The notes below the pieces were generated by a model. That model was not told the origin of the DNA. It did not search any database and was given only the letters and a program-made list of their open reading frames with translations. Below are positions 32,397 to 39,597 of a stretch of 39,597 nucleotides of DNA, piece after piece. Both the position numbers and the translations under genes were made by a program. Source of the stretch: Rhodospirillales bacterium (GTDB taxonomy: Bacteria; Pseudomonadota; Alphaproteobacteria; ATCC43930; CGMCC-115725). The stretch spans positions 1 through 39,597 of the forward strand of contig DAHUYF010000111.1 of NCBI GenBank assembly GCA_027315365.1, given 5' to 3'. Position 1 is the first letter of the stretch. Each line of letters starts with the position of its first letter.

Positions 32397-32478
32397 GCAA
32401 AATGGGGGTACGTTGAGGTGGGAGGAATGGCAGCGCAAGAGCTGGCCGGCGATGATAAACAAAACGAGGAGCAGCCAC
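32397..32478. other. Gap at the compositional boundary
   Basis: This 82-bp gap separates the divergent galE and srkA genes. Left of it glycine is coded mostly by GGC; right of it GGG is about as common. It has no clear promoter for galE and no tRNA, integrase or repeat that would mark a natural insertion. The srkA ribosome-binding site (GAGGAG) is its only clear element. Confidence 0.5.
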
Positions 32479-33471
32479 GTGACGCCTTTGGCGCCTGGGG
32501 AGCAGCCCTTCGCCGGGCTCTCGCCCGAGCGGGTGCTCGATGCGGCGAGCTTCGCCGGGCTCGAGCCCGACGGGCGCCTCTTCGCCCTGAACAGCTACGA
32601 GAACCGCGTCTACCAGCTCGGGGGCGCTCAGGGGATGCTCGTCCTGAAGTTCTACCGTCCGGCGCGCTGGAGCGATGCGCAGATCCTCGAGGAGCACCGC
32701 TTCGCCGCCGAGCTCGCCGCCGCCGAGCTGCAGGTGGCCGCCCCCCTGGCGATCGGCGGTGAGACGCTGCTGAAGCACCGGGAGTTTCGCTTCGCGGCCT
32801 TTCCGTACCTGCGCGGCTCGGCCCCGGAGCTCGATGCGCCCGAGGCCCGGGAGATGCTCGGGCGGGCCCTCGCGCGGGTGCATCAGGTGGGCGCGCGGCG
32901 CTCGTTCGAGCATCGGCCGCAGATCGGGATCGAGCGGCTCGGGGCCGAGGCGCGCTCGCAGGTGCTCGCGGCGGATCTTCTGCCGCAGGCGCTGAAGGAG
33001 CAGTACGCGCGGGTGAGCGGCCAGCTCCTCGAGCGCATCCGGCGCGCCTACCACGAGGCGGGCCCGCACGGGCGCGTGCGCCTGCACGGGGACTGCCACC
33101 TCGGCAACCTCCTCTGGAACGAGCATGGACCGATCTTCGTCGATCTGGACGACTGCGCGCTGGGTCCCCGTATCCAGGACCTGTGGATGCTGCTGTCCGG
33201 TCCGCCCGCGGATCAGCAGGCCCAGTGGGCGGCGCTCTCAAGCGGCTATCAGCAGTTCGCCGACCTCGATTTTCACGAGCTGCTCCTGATCGAGCCGCTG
33301 CGGGGGCTGCGGATGCTGCACCACGCGGCCTGGGTGTGTCACCGGTGGGCGGATCCGGCGTTCCCGAGAGCCTTTCCCTGGTTCGGCGAGGGGCGTTACT
33401 GGGAGGGCTACCTCGGGGACCTGCGCGAGCAGATGGCGGCGATCGATGAGCCGCCGCTGCTCACGAGGTGA
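32479..33471 (+). CDS. srkA: SrkA-type stress response serine/threonine kinase
   Basis: The 330-residue protein belongs to the aminoglycoside-phosphotransferase-fold kinases of the YihE/RdoA/SrkA group, which in E. coli counters MazF-linked cell death under stress. Conserved parts are FALNSYENRVYQLGG and VLKFYRPARWSDAQILEEH (nucleotide lobe with catalytic Lys), the catalytic loop VRLHGDCHLGNLLW, the metal site IFVDLDDCALGPRIQDLWM, and RWADPAFPRAFPWF near the end. The frame is open further upstream. I take GTG 32479, with CGAGGAG seven bases before it, since the length then equals the E. coli protein (328). It opens the second compositional block. Confidence 0.92.
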   Translation: MTPLAPGEQPFAGLSPERVLDAASFAGLEPDGRLFALNSYENRVYQLGGAQGMLVLKFYRPARWSDAQILEEHRFAAELAAAELQVAAPLAIGGETLLKHREFRFAAFPYLRGSAPELDAPEAREMLGRALARVHQVGARRSFEHRPQIGIERLGAEARSQVLAADLLPQALKEQYARVSGQLLERIRRAYHEAGPHGRVRLHGDCHLGNLLWNEHGPIFVDLDDCALGPRIQDLWMLLSGPPADQQAQWAALSSGYQQFADLDFHELLLIEPLRGLRMLHHAAWVCHRWADPAFPRAFPWFGEGRYWEGYLGDLREQMAAIDEPPLLTR

Positions 33472-33573
33472 CGGGCGCCCCTTGCGCCGGGGGTCACGAA
33501 AATCCATAAGTTCCGATGCGCGGCGGCCACTGCCGCGCTATTGTCAAAGAATCAGTCGCTTGTGTGCGCAACG

Positions 33574-34164
33574 ATGCGGACATCCAGAATAATTTCCGTG
33601 CCGCGCGGGGGGGTATCCCGGGGGGTCCGGCCCCTCGCGAGGGGGCTTCCCGCCGCGGCCGCGTGCCTGCTCGCCGGCTGTGGCTTTGGCGGCGCCAAGC
33701 ACCCCGGGGCGGCGGCGCACGCCCCACCCAAGGTACAGGCCGTCCATGAGGAGAGCCCCGCCGAGAAGGCCCTTGCCGCCATGGTGGATGCCGTGGGGCC
33801 GAGCCGCAGCGATGCCCCGGTCAACCTCAAGTTCAGCATCCGGGACAAGCCCGTGGTCGATCAGGACGATGAGATCAAATTCGCCGTGATTCCCCAGGCG
33901 CATGGACTTACGAGCGTGAGGGTGGGCTTCGGCGCGCTCGAGGGCCTGACGGTCGTGAGTCACGGTCCCGCGATCAATGCGGTAAAGCCTGCGAGCGGCG
34001 TGCCGATCTTTGGCTCGGTGATCGTCAGGCCCGTCAAAGCGGGCCTCTTCACGCTGACGGCCGCGGTGGCCGTGGAGTCCGCGGGCCAGTCGGTCATGTG
34101 GAACTTCAACATCCCGGTGATCGCCGGGCAGGGGGCGCCGCAGACGGCCGCCGGCCATCCGTAG
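33574..34164 (+). CDS. Predicted lipoprotein of unknown function
   Basis: The 196-residue product has a basic N terminus, a hydrophobic stretch and a lipobox LLAGC near residue 33, so it is likely lipidated and held in the outer or inner membrane. A low-complexity spacer (HPGAAAHAPPK) leads to a beta-rich domain of about 100 residues (VNLKFSIRDKPVVDQDDEIKF onward) resembling a small Ig-like sandwich. No family is recognised. Starts are ATG 33574 or TTG 33541; neither has a good ribosome-binding site. It ends 10 bp before the GGDEF-EAL gene, so the two may be coupled in function. Confidence 0.72.
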   Translation: MRTSRIISVPRGGVSRGVRPLARGLPAAAACLLAGCGFGGAKHPGAAAHAPPKVQAVHEESPAEKALAAMVDAVGPSRSDAPVNLKFSIRDKPVVDQDDEIKFAVIPQAHGLTSVRVGFGALEGLTVVSHGPAINAVKPASGVPIFGSVIVRPVKAGLFTLTAAVAVESAGQSVMWNFNIPVIAGQGAPQTAAGHP

Positions 34165-34174
34165 CCCAGGAATT

Positions 34175-37114
34175 ATGTCAACCGTCCAGACAGCCGTGCC
34201 GTCGCCCGAGGAAACCCAGCCGAGTACCACGGCGACGACGACCCTGGTGCGGGCGCTGCCTGGGCTCGCGACTCCAGATCTGCACCCGCAGGTGCGCGCC
34301 ATCCTCAGGGAGGCGGCGCTGCGCACGGGGCTCGCGGAGCCGGACTTCGGGCTGCTGCTGAGCCTGGTGAGCGTGCAGTTCGAGGCGATGGACGCGGAGC
34401 GCCGCGGCATCGTGCAGTCGATGCGCCTGATGGCCGATGAGGCGGCGGAGCTCGCCTACCGCGCGCGCGAATCGGAGCTCACCGAGCGCGTCGCGCTCGC
34501 CGAGCGCGCCGTGCTCGAGCAGCTGACGGGCAGCGCGCCGCTCGCGGACATCCTGGCCTCCATCACCCGCTTCATCGAGACGGTGGGCGTCGGCACGGTC
34601 TGCTCCATCGCGGTGCTGGCCGCCACTGGCGCGGGGTTCTCCTATCTGGTCTCCCCGCGGTTGCCGGCGAAGATGCGCGCAGCGCTCGAGCGCTGCGCGG
34701 TCGACATCCGTAACGGCTCCTGCGCCGCCTCCGTGTATCTGGGGCGCCAGGTGCTCGTGGCCGACATCGGCACCGACCCCTTCTGGGAGCAGCCGCGCGC
34801 CCATGCCATGGAGGCGGGACTGAAGGCGGCCTGGTCGACCCCCATCAAGGCGGCCGACGGCAAGGTCCTCGGGGCGCTGGGCGTGTACCACTCGGCCTCG
34901 GGCCTGCCGGGACAGCGGGAGCTTCGCATCATGGATCATGCGGCGCAGATCGCGGGCATCGCGATCGGCCGGCGCCTCGCCGAGGAGGCGCTGCGCGCGA
35001 GCGAGGCGAAGTACCGGGGCCTGTTCGAGACCATCATCGAGGGGGTCTACCAGAGCGGCCGCGATGGGCGGCTGCACTCGGTCAACCCCGCCTTCGTGGC
35101 GATCCTGGGCTATGGCAGTGCCGAGGAACTGTACGCCCTGCCAAGCGTTGCAACGCTTTATTGGAACCCGACCGATCGCGCCGAATTCATCCGCCACGTG
35201 GAGTCCGAGGGGGCGATCCGCAACGCGGAATTCCTGATGCGCCGCCGCGATGGGGAGCAGGTCGTCATACTCGAGAACGCACGTGCCGTCCGCGATGAAG
35301 CCAACCGGGTCACGCATTACGAGGGGACGATCGCCGACATCACCGAGCGCAAGCGGGCCGAGCAGGCGGTATTCGCCGAGAAGGAGCGGGCGCAAGTGAC
35401 CTTGCAGTCGATCGGCGATGCGGTCATCAGCACCGATGCGGATGGACGCATCGAGTACATCAATCCCGTCGCCGAGACCCTCACCGCCTGGACGCTCGAG
35501 GAGGCCCGCGGCCGGCCCATCGGGGAGGTGCTGAGGCTCGTCAACGAGATCACCCGCGAGCCGATCGAGAATCCGCTGCTGTGCGTGCTCGGAGGCGGGC
35601 AGACCAGCGCTCCCGCCGACCACTCGGTGCTCATCACCCGCGCCGGCCACGAGGTCGCCATCCAGGAGTCGGCGGCCCCCATCTGCGACCGCCAGGGACG
35701 GGTGATCGGCGCCGTCATCGTCTTCCACGATGTGACGAAGGAGCGGCGGCTGAAGCGCGCGCTCTCCTACCAGGCGAGCCACGATGCGCTGACCGGCCTC
35801 ATCAACCGGCGCGAATTCGACAACCGCCTGCACGCGGCGGTGCTGAGCGCGCAGCGCGGGGAGGGCAACTACGCGCTCCTTTACATCGATCTCGACCAGT
35901 TCAAGGTCGTGAACGACACCTGCGGCCACCAGGCGGGCGACCGGCTGCTGCGCGATGTCACGGGCCTGCTGCAGTCGCGGGTGCGGGCGTCCGACACGAT
36001 CGCGCGGCTCGGCGGCGATGAGTTCGGAGTGCTGCTGGAAGGCTGCACGGTGGAGCAGTCGACGCGCATCGCCGAGGGTGTCCGCCAGGCCATCCGCGAC
36101 TACCGCTTCGTCTGGGGAGCCTCGACGCTCTCGGTGGGCGCGAGCGTCGGCGTCGTGCAGATCACGGCGGAGACGGAAAGCGTCGCCAACGTGATGAGCG
36201 CCGCCGACATCGCCTGCTACGCGGCGAAAGACGAGGGCCGCAACCGCGTGCACCTCTACGAGTCCGACGGCGTCTCCCACCCCCGCCATCGCGAGATGCA
36301 CTGGGTCGCGCGCGTGACGCGCGCCGCGGAGGAGAACCGGCTGGAGCTGTACTTCCAGCCCATCCGCCCGATCGCCCGCCCCGGCGCGACGGCGTTTCAC
36401 GAGCTGACGGTGCGCCTGCGCGATGAGGACGGGCGCCTCATCGCCCCGGGGGAGTTCATCCCGGCGGCCGAGCGCTACAACATCATGTCGGTCATCGACC
36501 GCTGGGTGGTGCAGCGGGCCATCGAGCGCCTCAAGGACTGGGCCGAGCGCGCGGACCTCAAGGTAGCCGTCAATGCCGGGCCGCGCACGGCCGCACGGTC
36601 CGCGGCCGAGCGCCAGGGGAGGGTGGCTTTGCCGCTGCTCGCGGTCAATCTCTCCGGCACCTCGCTCAACGAGCAGTCGTTCATCGACTTCGTGATGCAG
36701 CAGGTGGGCGATCCGATGCTGGCGCAGGCGCTGTGCTTCGAGATCACCGAGACCGCCGCGGTCACGAACCTCTCGAATGCGACCTTCGTCATGCGCGAGC
36801 TGAAGGCCCGCGGCTGCAAGTTCGCGCTCGATGACTTCGGCACCGGCCTTTCCTCCTTCATGTACCTGAAGACCCTGCCGGTCGATTACCTGAAGATCGA
36901 CGGCCAGTTCATCAGCCACGTCGCCGATGATCCCGTGGACCGCAGCATGGTGGAGGCGATCTGCAAGGTCGGGCGGACCCTCGGCATCGAGACGGTGGCG
37001 GAGTGCGTGGAATCACAGGCCGTGCTCGATGAGCTCGAGCGCATCGGCATCGACTATGCGCAGGGCTATTTCCTCGCCCGGCCCGAGCCGATCGGCAAGC
37101 TCGTGCTCATTTGA
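34175..37114 (+). CDS. GAF-PAS-PAS-GGDEF-EAL cyclic-di-GMP enzyme
   Basis: The 979-residue cytoplasmic protein has a helical N terminus, a GAF domain (about 110-265), two PAS domains (about 275-395 and 405-525), GGDEF (about 530-700) and EAL (about 705-975). The synthase motif GGDEF is intact, and RASD five residues before it is the product-inhibition site. In the phosphodiesterase half the EAL motif reads ELT (AFHELTVRL), but the acid residue is kept, as are LAVNLSG, FEITETA, DDFGTGLSS, DYLKID, AECVE and AQGYFLARP. Both activities are thus possible. A segment of about 20 residues (GPRTAARSAAERQG and neighbours) is inserted before LAVNLSG. CAGGAA precedes the ATG. Confidence 0.93.
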   Translation: MSTVQTAVPSPEETQPSTTATTTLVRALPGLATPDLHPQVRAILREAALRTGLAEPDFGLLLSLVSVQFEAMDAERRGIVQSMRLMADEAAELAYRARESELTERVALAERAVLEQLTGSAPLADILASITRFIETVGVGTVCSIAVLAATGAGFSYLVSPRLPAKMRAALERCAVDIRNGSCAASVYLGRQVLVADIGTDPFWEQPRAHAMEAGLKAAWSTPIKAADGKVLGALGVYHSASGLPGQRELRIMDHAAQIAGIAIGRRLAEEALRASEAKYRGLFETIIEGVYQSGRDGRLHSVNPAFVAILGYGSAEELYALPSVATLYWNPTDRAEFIRHVESEGAIRNAEFLMRRRDGEQVVILENARAVRDEANRVTHYEGTIADITERKRAEQAVFAEKERAQVTLQSIGDAVISTDADGRIEYINPVAETLTAWTLEEARGRPIGEVLRLVNEITREPIENPLLCVLGGGQTSAPADHSVLITRAGHEVAIQESAAPICDRQGRVIGAVIVFHDVTKERRLKRALSYQASHDALTGLINRREFDNRLHAAVLSAQRGEGNYALLYIDLDQFKVVNDTCGHQAGDRLLRDVTGLLQSRVRASDTIARLGGDEFGVLLEGCTVEQSTRIAEGVRQAIRDYRFVWGASTLSVGASVGVVQITAETESVANVMSAADIACYAAKDEGRNRVHLYESDGVSHPRHREMHWVARVTRAAEENRLELYFQPIRPIARPGATAFHELTVRLRDEDGRLIAPGEFIPAAERYNIMSVIDRWVVQRAIERLKDWAERADLKVAVNAGPRTAARSAAERQGRVALPLLAVNLSGTSLNEQSFIDFVMQQVGDPMLAQALCFEITETAAVTNLSNATFVMRELKARGCKFALDDFGTGLSSFMYLKTLPVDYLKIDGQFISHVADDPVDRSMVEAICKVGRTLGIETVAECVESQAVLDELERIGIDYAQGYFLARPEPIGKLVLI

Positions 37115-37124
37115 GGCGCTGGAT

Positions 37125-37166
37125 CCGGGCATTGCGCGGCGCAGCCCCTGCTGCGCGCAAGCCCGG
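37125..37166 (+). terminator. Long hairpin after the GGDEF-EAL gene
   Basis: CCGGGC plus TTGCGCG (37125-37138, one bulged A) pair with CGCGCAA plus GCCCGG (37154-37166), a 13-bp stem starting 10 bases past the stop codon. There is no T tract, but the position suggests a terminator. Confidence 0.5.
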
Positions 37167-37188
37167 GGCGACCCATCCATGGCCACCC

Positions 37189-37208
37189 GTGCGACGCATG
37201 CGTCGCAC
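37189..37208. repeat. Perfect 20-bp palindrome
   Basis: GTGCGACGCATGCGTCGCAC is identical to its own reverse complement over all 20 bases. It lies in the 234-bp gap before the YbdK-type gene, 141 bases before its start. It may be a regulator's operator or the core of a cruciform; no regulator gene is near. Confidence 0.6.
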
Positions 37209-37348
37209 CCTGCCCGGCCCAGCGCGGCTTTGGGCAAAAAGCGCGGTTTGTGCCCCAAGCTGCGCCCCCTTCGGCGGCGGGACACATCCGGGTGCCTACC
37301 TCTGAGCTACACTACGGCTCTGGGGTTAGAACCCGAGGGTGTCGTGTC

Positions 37349-38503
37349 ATGAGCAGCTCTGCGCCGCCCTTCTCGGTCGGCATCGAAGAAGAATACCTGC
37401 TCGTCAACCTCGACTCGCGCGATGTCGACGAGAACCCTCCCGCGCCGCTCCTCGAGGAGTGCACCCGCCGCTCGGCAGGCCAGGTGAACCCCAGGTTCCT
37501 GCGCAGTCAGCTCGAGGCGAGCACACGGCCCTGCGCCTCGGTGGGGCAGGCCCGGGCGGATCTCGCGCGCCTTCGCGCCATCATCTGCGAGGTGGCCGGC
37601 CGCCACGGCTGCGCCCCGATCGCCGCCTCCACGCACCCTTTCGCCAAATCGACTCGGCAGATCACCACCGAGCGCGAGCAGTACTTCGCGCTCGCGAATG
37701 AGATGCAGGGGGCGGCGCGGCGCCTGATGGTCTGCGGCATGCACGTGCACGTCGGCATCGTCGACGATGACCTGCGCGTCGATCTGATGAACCAGCTGTC
37801 CTACTTCGTGCCCCATCTGCTCGCGCTCTCGTGCTCCTCGCCGTTCTGGGAGGGGGAGCGCACGGGCCTCATGTCGTTTCGGATGACGCTCTTCAACTCC
37901 CTGCCGCGCACGGGACTGCCCGAGCGGTTCACGAGCTTCGCGGAGTTGAAGCGCCATCTGGACATGCTGATCAGGAACGGGGTGATCGAGGATGCGGGCA
38001 AGATGTGGTGGGACGTGCGCCCGAACCCGCACCACCCGGCGCTCGAGGTGCGGGTGATGGACAGCTGCACCAGCATCGATGATGCGGCCTGCCTCGCGGC
38101 GCTCATCGTCTCGCTGGCGCGGCGCCTGTATCGCCTGAAGCTCGAGAACCGTACCTGGCGGCTTTATCCGAACATGCTCATCGCCGAGAACCGCTGGCGC
38201 GCCATGCGCTATGGCGTGGAAGGGGAGCTGCTGGACCTCGCGCACGGGCAGCTCGTCGCCTTTCCGCAGCTCGTGAAGGAGTTGATCGAGCTCGTGCGCG
38301 AGGATGCCGCCGAGCTCGGCTGCCTGCGCGAGCTCGAGCACTTGGACACCATCCTCCTTCACGGCACGAGCGCCCACCGGCAGATCAGGATGTACGAGGA
38401 GGCGCGCGCCGCCGGCGCGAGCGCCCGGGAGGCGCTGCAGGCGGTCGTCGACTTCCTCATCCGGGAGACGCAGGCGCACCTCGCTGGCGCGGCGCCGGAG
38501 TAG
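37349..38503 (+). CDS. ybdK: YbdK-type carboxylate-amine ligase (GCS2 family)
   Basis: The 384-residue enzyme belongs to glutamate-cysteine ligase family 2. E. coli YbdK has weak gamma-glutamylcysteine ligase activity, and its true substrate is unknown. Family signs are the N-terminal FSVGIEEEYLLVN (ATP/Mg site), FLRSQLEASTRPCASV, MVCGMHVHVGI, the central GKMWWDVRPNPHHPALEVRVMDSCTS, and LYPNMLIAENRWRAMRYG. Its length is near that of E. coli YbdK (372). ATG 37349 has GAGGG about 10 bases upstream. It converges with the potassium channel gene. Confidence 0.9.
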   Translation: MSSSAPPFSVGIEEEYLLVNLDSRDVDENPPAPLLEECTRRSAGQVNPRFLRSQLEASTRPCASVGQARADLARLRAIICEVAGRHGCAPIAASTHPFAKSTRQITTEREQYFALANEMQGAARRLMVCGMHVHVGIVDDDLRVDLMNQLSYFVPHLLALSCSSPFWEGERTGLMSFRMTLFNSLPRTGLPERFTSFAELKRHLDMLIRNGVIEDAGKMWWDVRPNPHHPALEVRVMDSCTSIDDAACLAALIVSLARRLYRLKLENRTWRLYPNMLIAENRWRAMRYGVEGELLDLAHGQLVAFPQLVKELIELVREDAAELGCLRELEHLDTILLHGTSAHRQIRMYEEARAAGASAREALQAVVDFLIRETQAHLAGAAPE

Positions 38504-38610
38504 GCGCGGGCGCACGGGGCCAGGGGCGCCCGGCGGCGGGCGGTATCACCCCTGCCGCCGGAAGCCGTCGGCAGTGGGCGGCCAACGGCAGGGCAAACGG
38601 CGGGCGCGGC

Positions 38611-39522
38611 TCAGCTTGCGCGCGCGGCGGCGGTGTCGCTCGGCAGATCCGGCAGGGGCTGCACGTCGTGGAACTTCGAGTAGTCGAAGCGATCGATGCC
38701 GTCCTCGCCCGACATGAAGATGTCCGCAAAGGTGTGGTTCCAGCGGATCGCGGCGGCGTGATACTCCTGGCGCGACATCAGCATCTGGCCGGTCGTCTCA
38801 TCGATCCCGCCGATGGTCAGGAGCAGGAACGCTCGGCTCGCCTGAAGGGACTCGAAGGTGGCGCCGGAGAAGGGACTCGCCTCATCGATGACGTGCATCA
38901 GGCTCCAGCCGAAGAGGAACACGGGCTGCTCGCTGCGGCGCAGCGGCAGGTCGTAGATGCGCCGGATCCGATAACCCTCCACCGTCTGCTCATCGCGGAT
39001 GAAGCGCAGCTGCGCCGAAGCCTCCATGATGACGTTCTGCCGCTCGTTGGCGGCGCGCAGCATCAGCGTCGGCCTGCCGTCGAACTGCCTGATCACCGCG
39101 TGCCGGGCGAAGAGGATGCGCGCGGTCGGCCGCGAGAAGCGCGCGAACATCATGCCGGTGATGAGCGCGAGGCTCATCATCCCGGTGAAGATCTCCACCG
39201 AGGCGATCAGGTGCGCGTAGACCGTCTGCGGGTGCATGTCCCCATAGCCCACCGTCGCCAGCGTCTCCACGCTGAAGAAGAACCGGCCCCAGTAGCCGGC
39301 GGGATTGAGGTTGGCGATGTCCCCGGCCTGAAGCTGGTAGGCCGCCGCGAAGAGCAGGTTGAAGAGCACGAAGAAGCCGGCATAGCTCAGGAACAGCCGC
39401 GGCCAGGTCAGGGTCATGAAGAGGTGATACAGATCGCGCCACGTGCGCCGCGGCAGGCCCTGGGTGAGCACCTGGCGGCCGTTCAGGGTGGAGCGGCGGA
39501 TGAAGGGACGGTTGCTGGGCAC
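38611..39522 (-). CDS. KirBac-type inward-rectifier potassium channel
   Basis: The 303-residue protein has two membrane helices flanking the pore with selectivity filter TVGYGD, then a beta-rich cytoplasmic domain of the Kir type (SRPTARILFARHAVIRQFDGRPTLMLRAANER, IYDLPLRRSEQPVFLFGWSLMHVID, RQEYHAAAIRWNHTFADIF). Four subunits form a K+ channel in the inner membrane, gated by ligands or lipids. The start is uncertain: GTG 39522 gives an N terminus like KirBac proteins, while TTG 39564 adds 14 residues; neither has a clear ribosome-binding site. The remaining bases to the window end show nothing else. Confidence 0.88.
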   Translation of the reverse strand: MPSNRPFIRRSTLNGRQVLTQGLPRRTWRDLYHLFMTLTWPRLFLSYAGFFVLFNLLFAAAYQLQAGDIANLNPAGYWGRFFFSVETLATVGYGDMHPQTVYAHLIASVEIFTGMMSLALITGMMFARFSRPTARILFARHAVIRQFDGRPTLMLRAANERQNVIMEASAQLRFIRDEQTVEGYRIRRIYDLPLRRSEQPVFLFGWSLMHVIDEASPFSGATFESLQASRAFLLLTIGGIDETTGQMLMSRQEYHAAAIRWNHTFADIFMSGEDGIDRFDYSKFHDVQPLPDLPSDTAAARAS

Positions 39523-39597
39523 GGGAGGCAGTTTAGCCGGTGGCCGGATCAGTGCGCCGGGCAATGATGTGGGAAGCCCGGCATGTGCGTCCGGTGA

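Noticed and set aside
37270-37320. A tRNA-like D-arm string (TAGCTCAGAGGTAG on the minus strand)
   Set aside because: No acceptor pairing, anticodon stem or T arm could be built around it, so it is taken as chance.

Overview
The window is a very GC-rich (about 70 % by eye) proteobacterial sequence with tightly packed genes. Up to about 32.4 kb it looks like an alphaproteobacterium of Rhodospirillales type. It carries the ethylmalonyl-CoA pathway genes (ecm, ccr, mcd), Coq7, an EcfG-like sigma factor and an MgtC/DUF4010 protein, and it has a strong GGC bias for glycine. From about 32.4 kb to the end, the five genes (SrkA-type kinase, lipoprotein, GGDEF-EAL protein, YbdK-type ligase, KirBac channel) look gammaproteobacterial and use far more GGG. 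The change falls in an 82-bp gap and may be a horizontal transfer boundary or an assembly chimera.

Layout. 1-253: left-extending integrated element with the first codons of a DUF4102-type tyrosine integrase. Its end interrupts a tRNA-Leu(CAA) gene, of which only the 5' half and the promoter remain. 388-3921: soluble PAS-MCP, a hairpin-rich spacer, then a compact run of MaoC, YqaA/DedA, DsbB and Coq7. 4035-9351: ethylmalonyl-CoA mutase diverging from crotonyl-CoA carboxylase/reductase and methylsuccinyl-CoA dehydrogenase, which together supply most of a glyoxylate-shunt-independent acetyl-CoA assimilation route. 9438-16691: small helical protein, MgtC/DUF4010, PPK2, GldA-like dehydrogenase, MDR oxidoreductase, MsrA, a crotonase-fold protein without both catalytic glutamates, and a CaiB-type CoA transferase.

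16942-18638: a clear cyclic-di-GMP-I (GEMM) riboswitch sits directly in front of a LapG-like periplasmic cysteine protease, followed by a DedA protein. 18773-26818: secreted unknown, orphan ABC substrate-binding protein, phospholipase C/acid phosphatase family enzyme, FlhF-like GTPase, MFS transporter, OmpA-family porin, EcfG-like sigma factor whose frame runs far into the convergent DMT gene. 26860-32396: a minus-strand glycan module of GalE, a large glycoside hydrolase-GT2 glycosyltransferase fusion, and an ABC exporter. 32479-39522: the compositionally different block.

The strongest leads for something undescribed are the GalE/GH-GT2/ABC exporter module, the riboswitch-controlled LapG-like protease, the split tRNA whose promoter now points into the integrase, and the series of GC hairpins at tight convergent gene ends whose loops contain the stop codons. 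I saw no CRISPR array, rRNA or insertion sequence.
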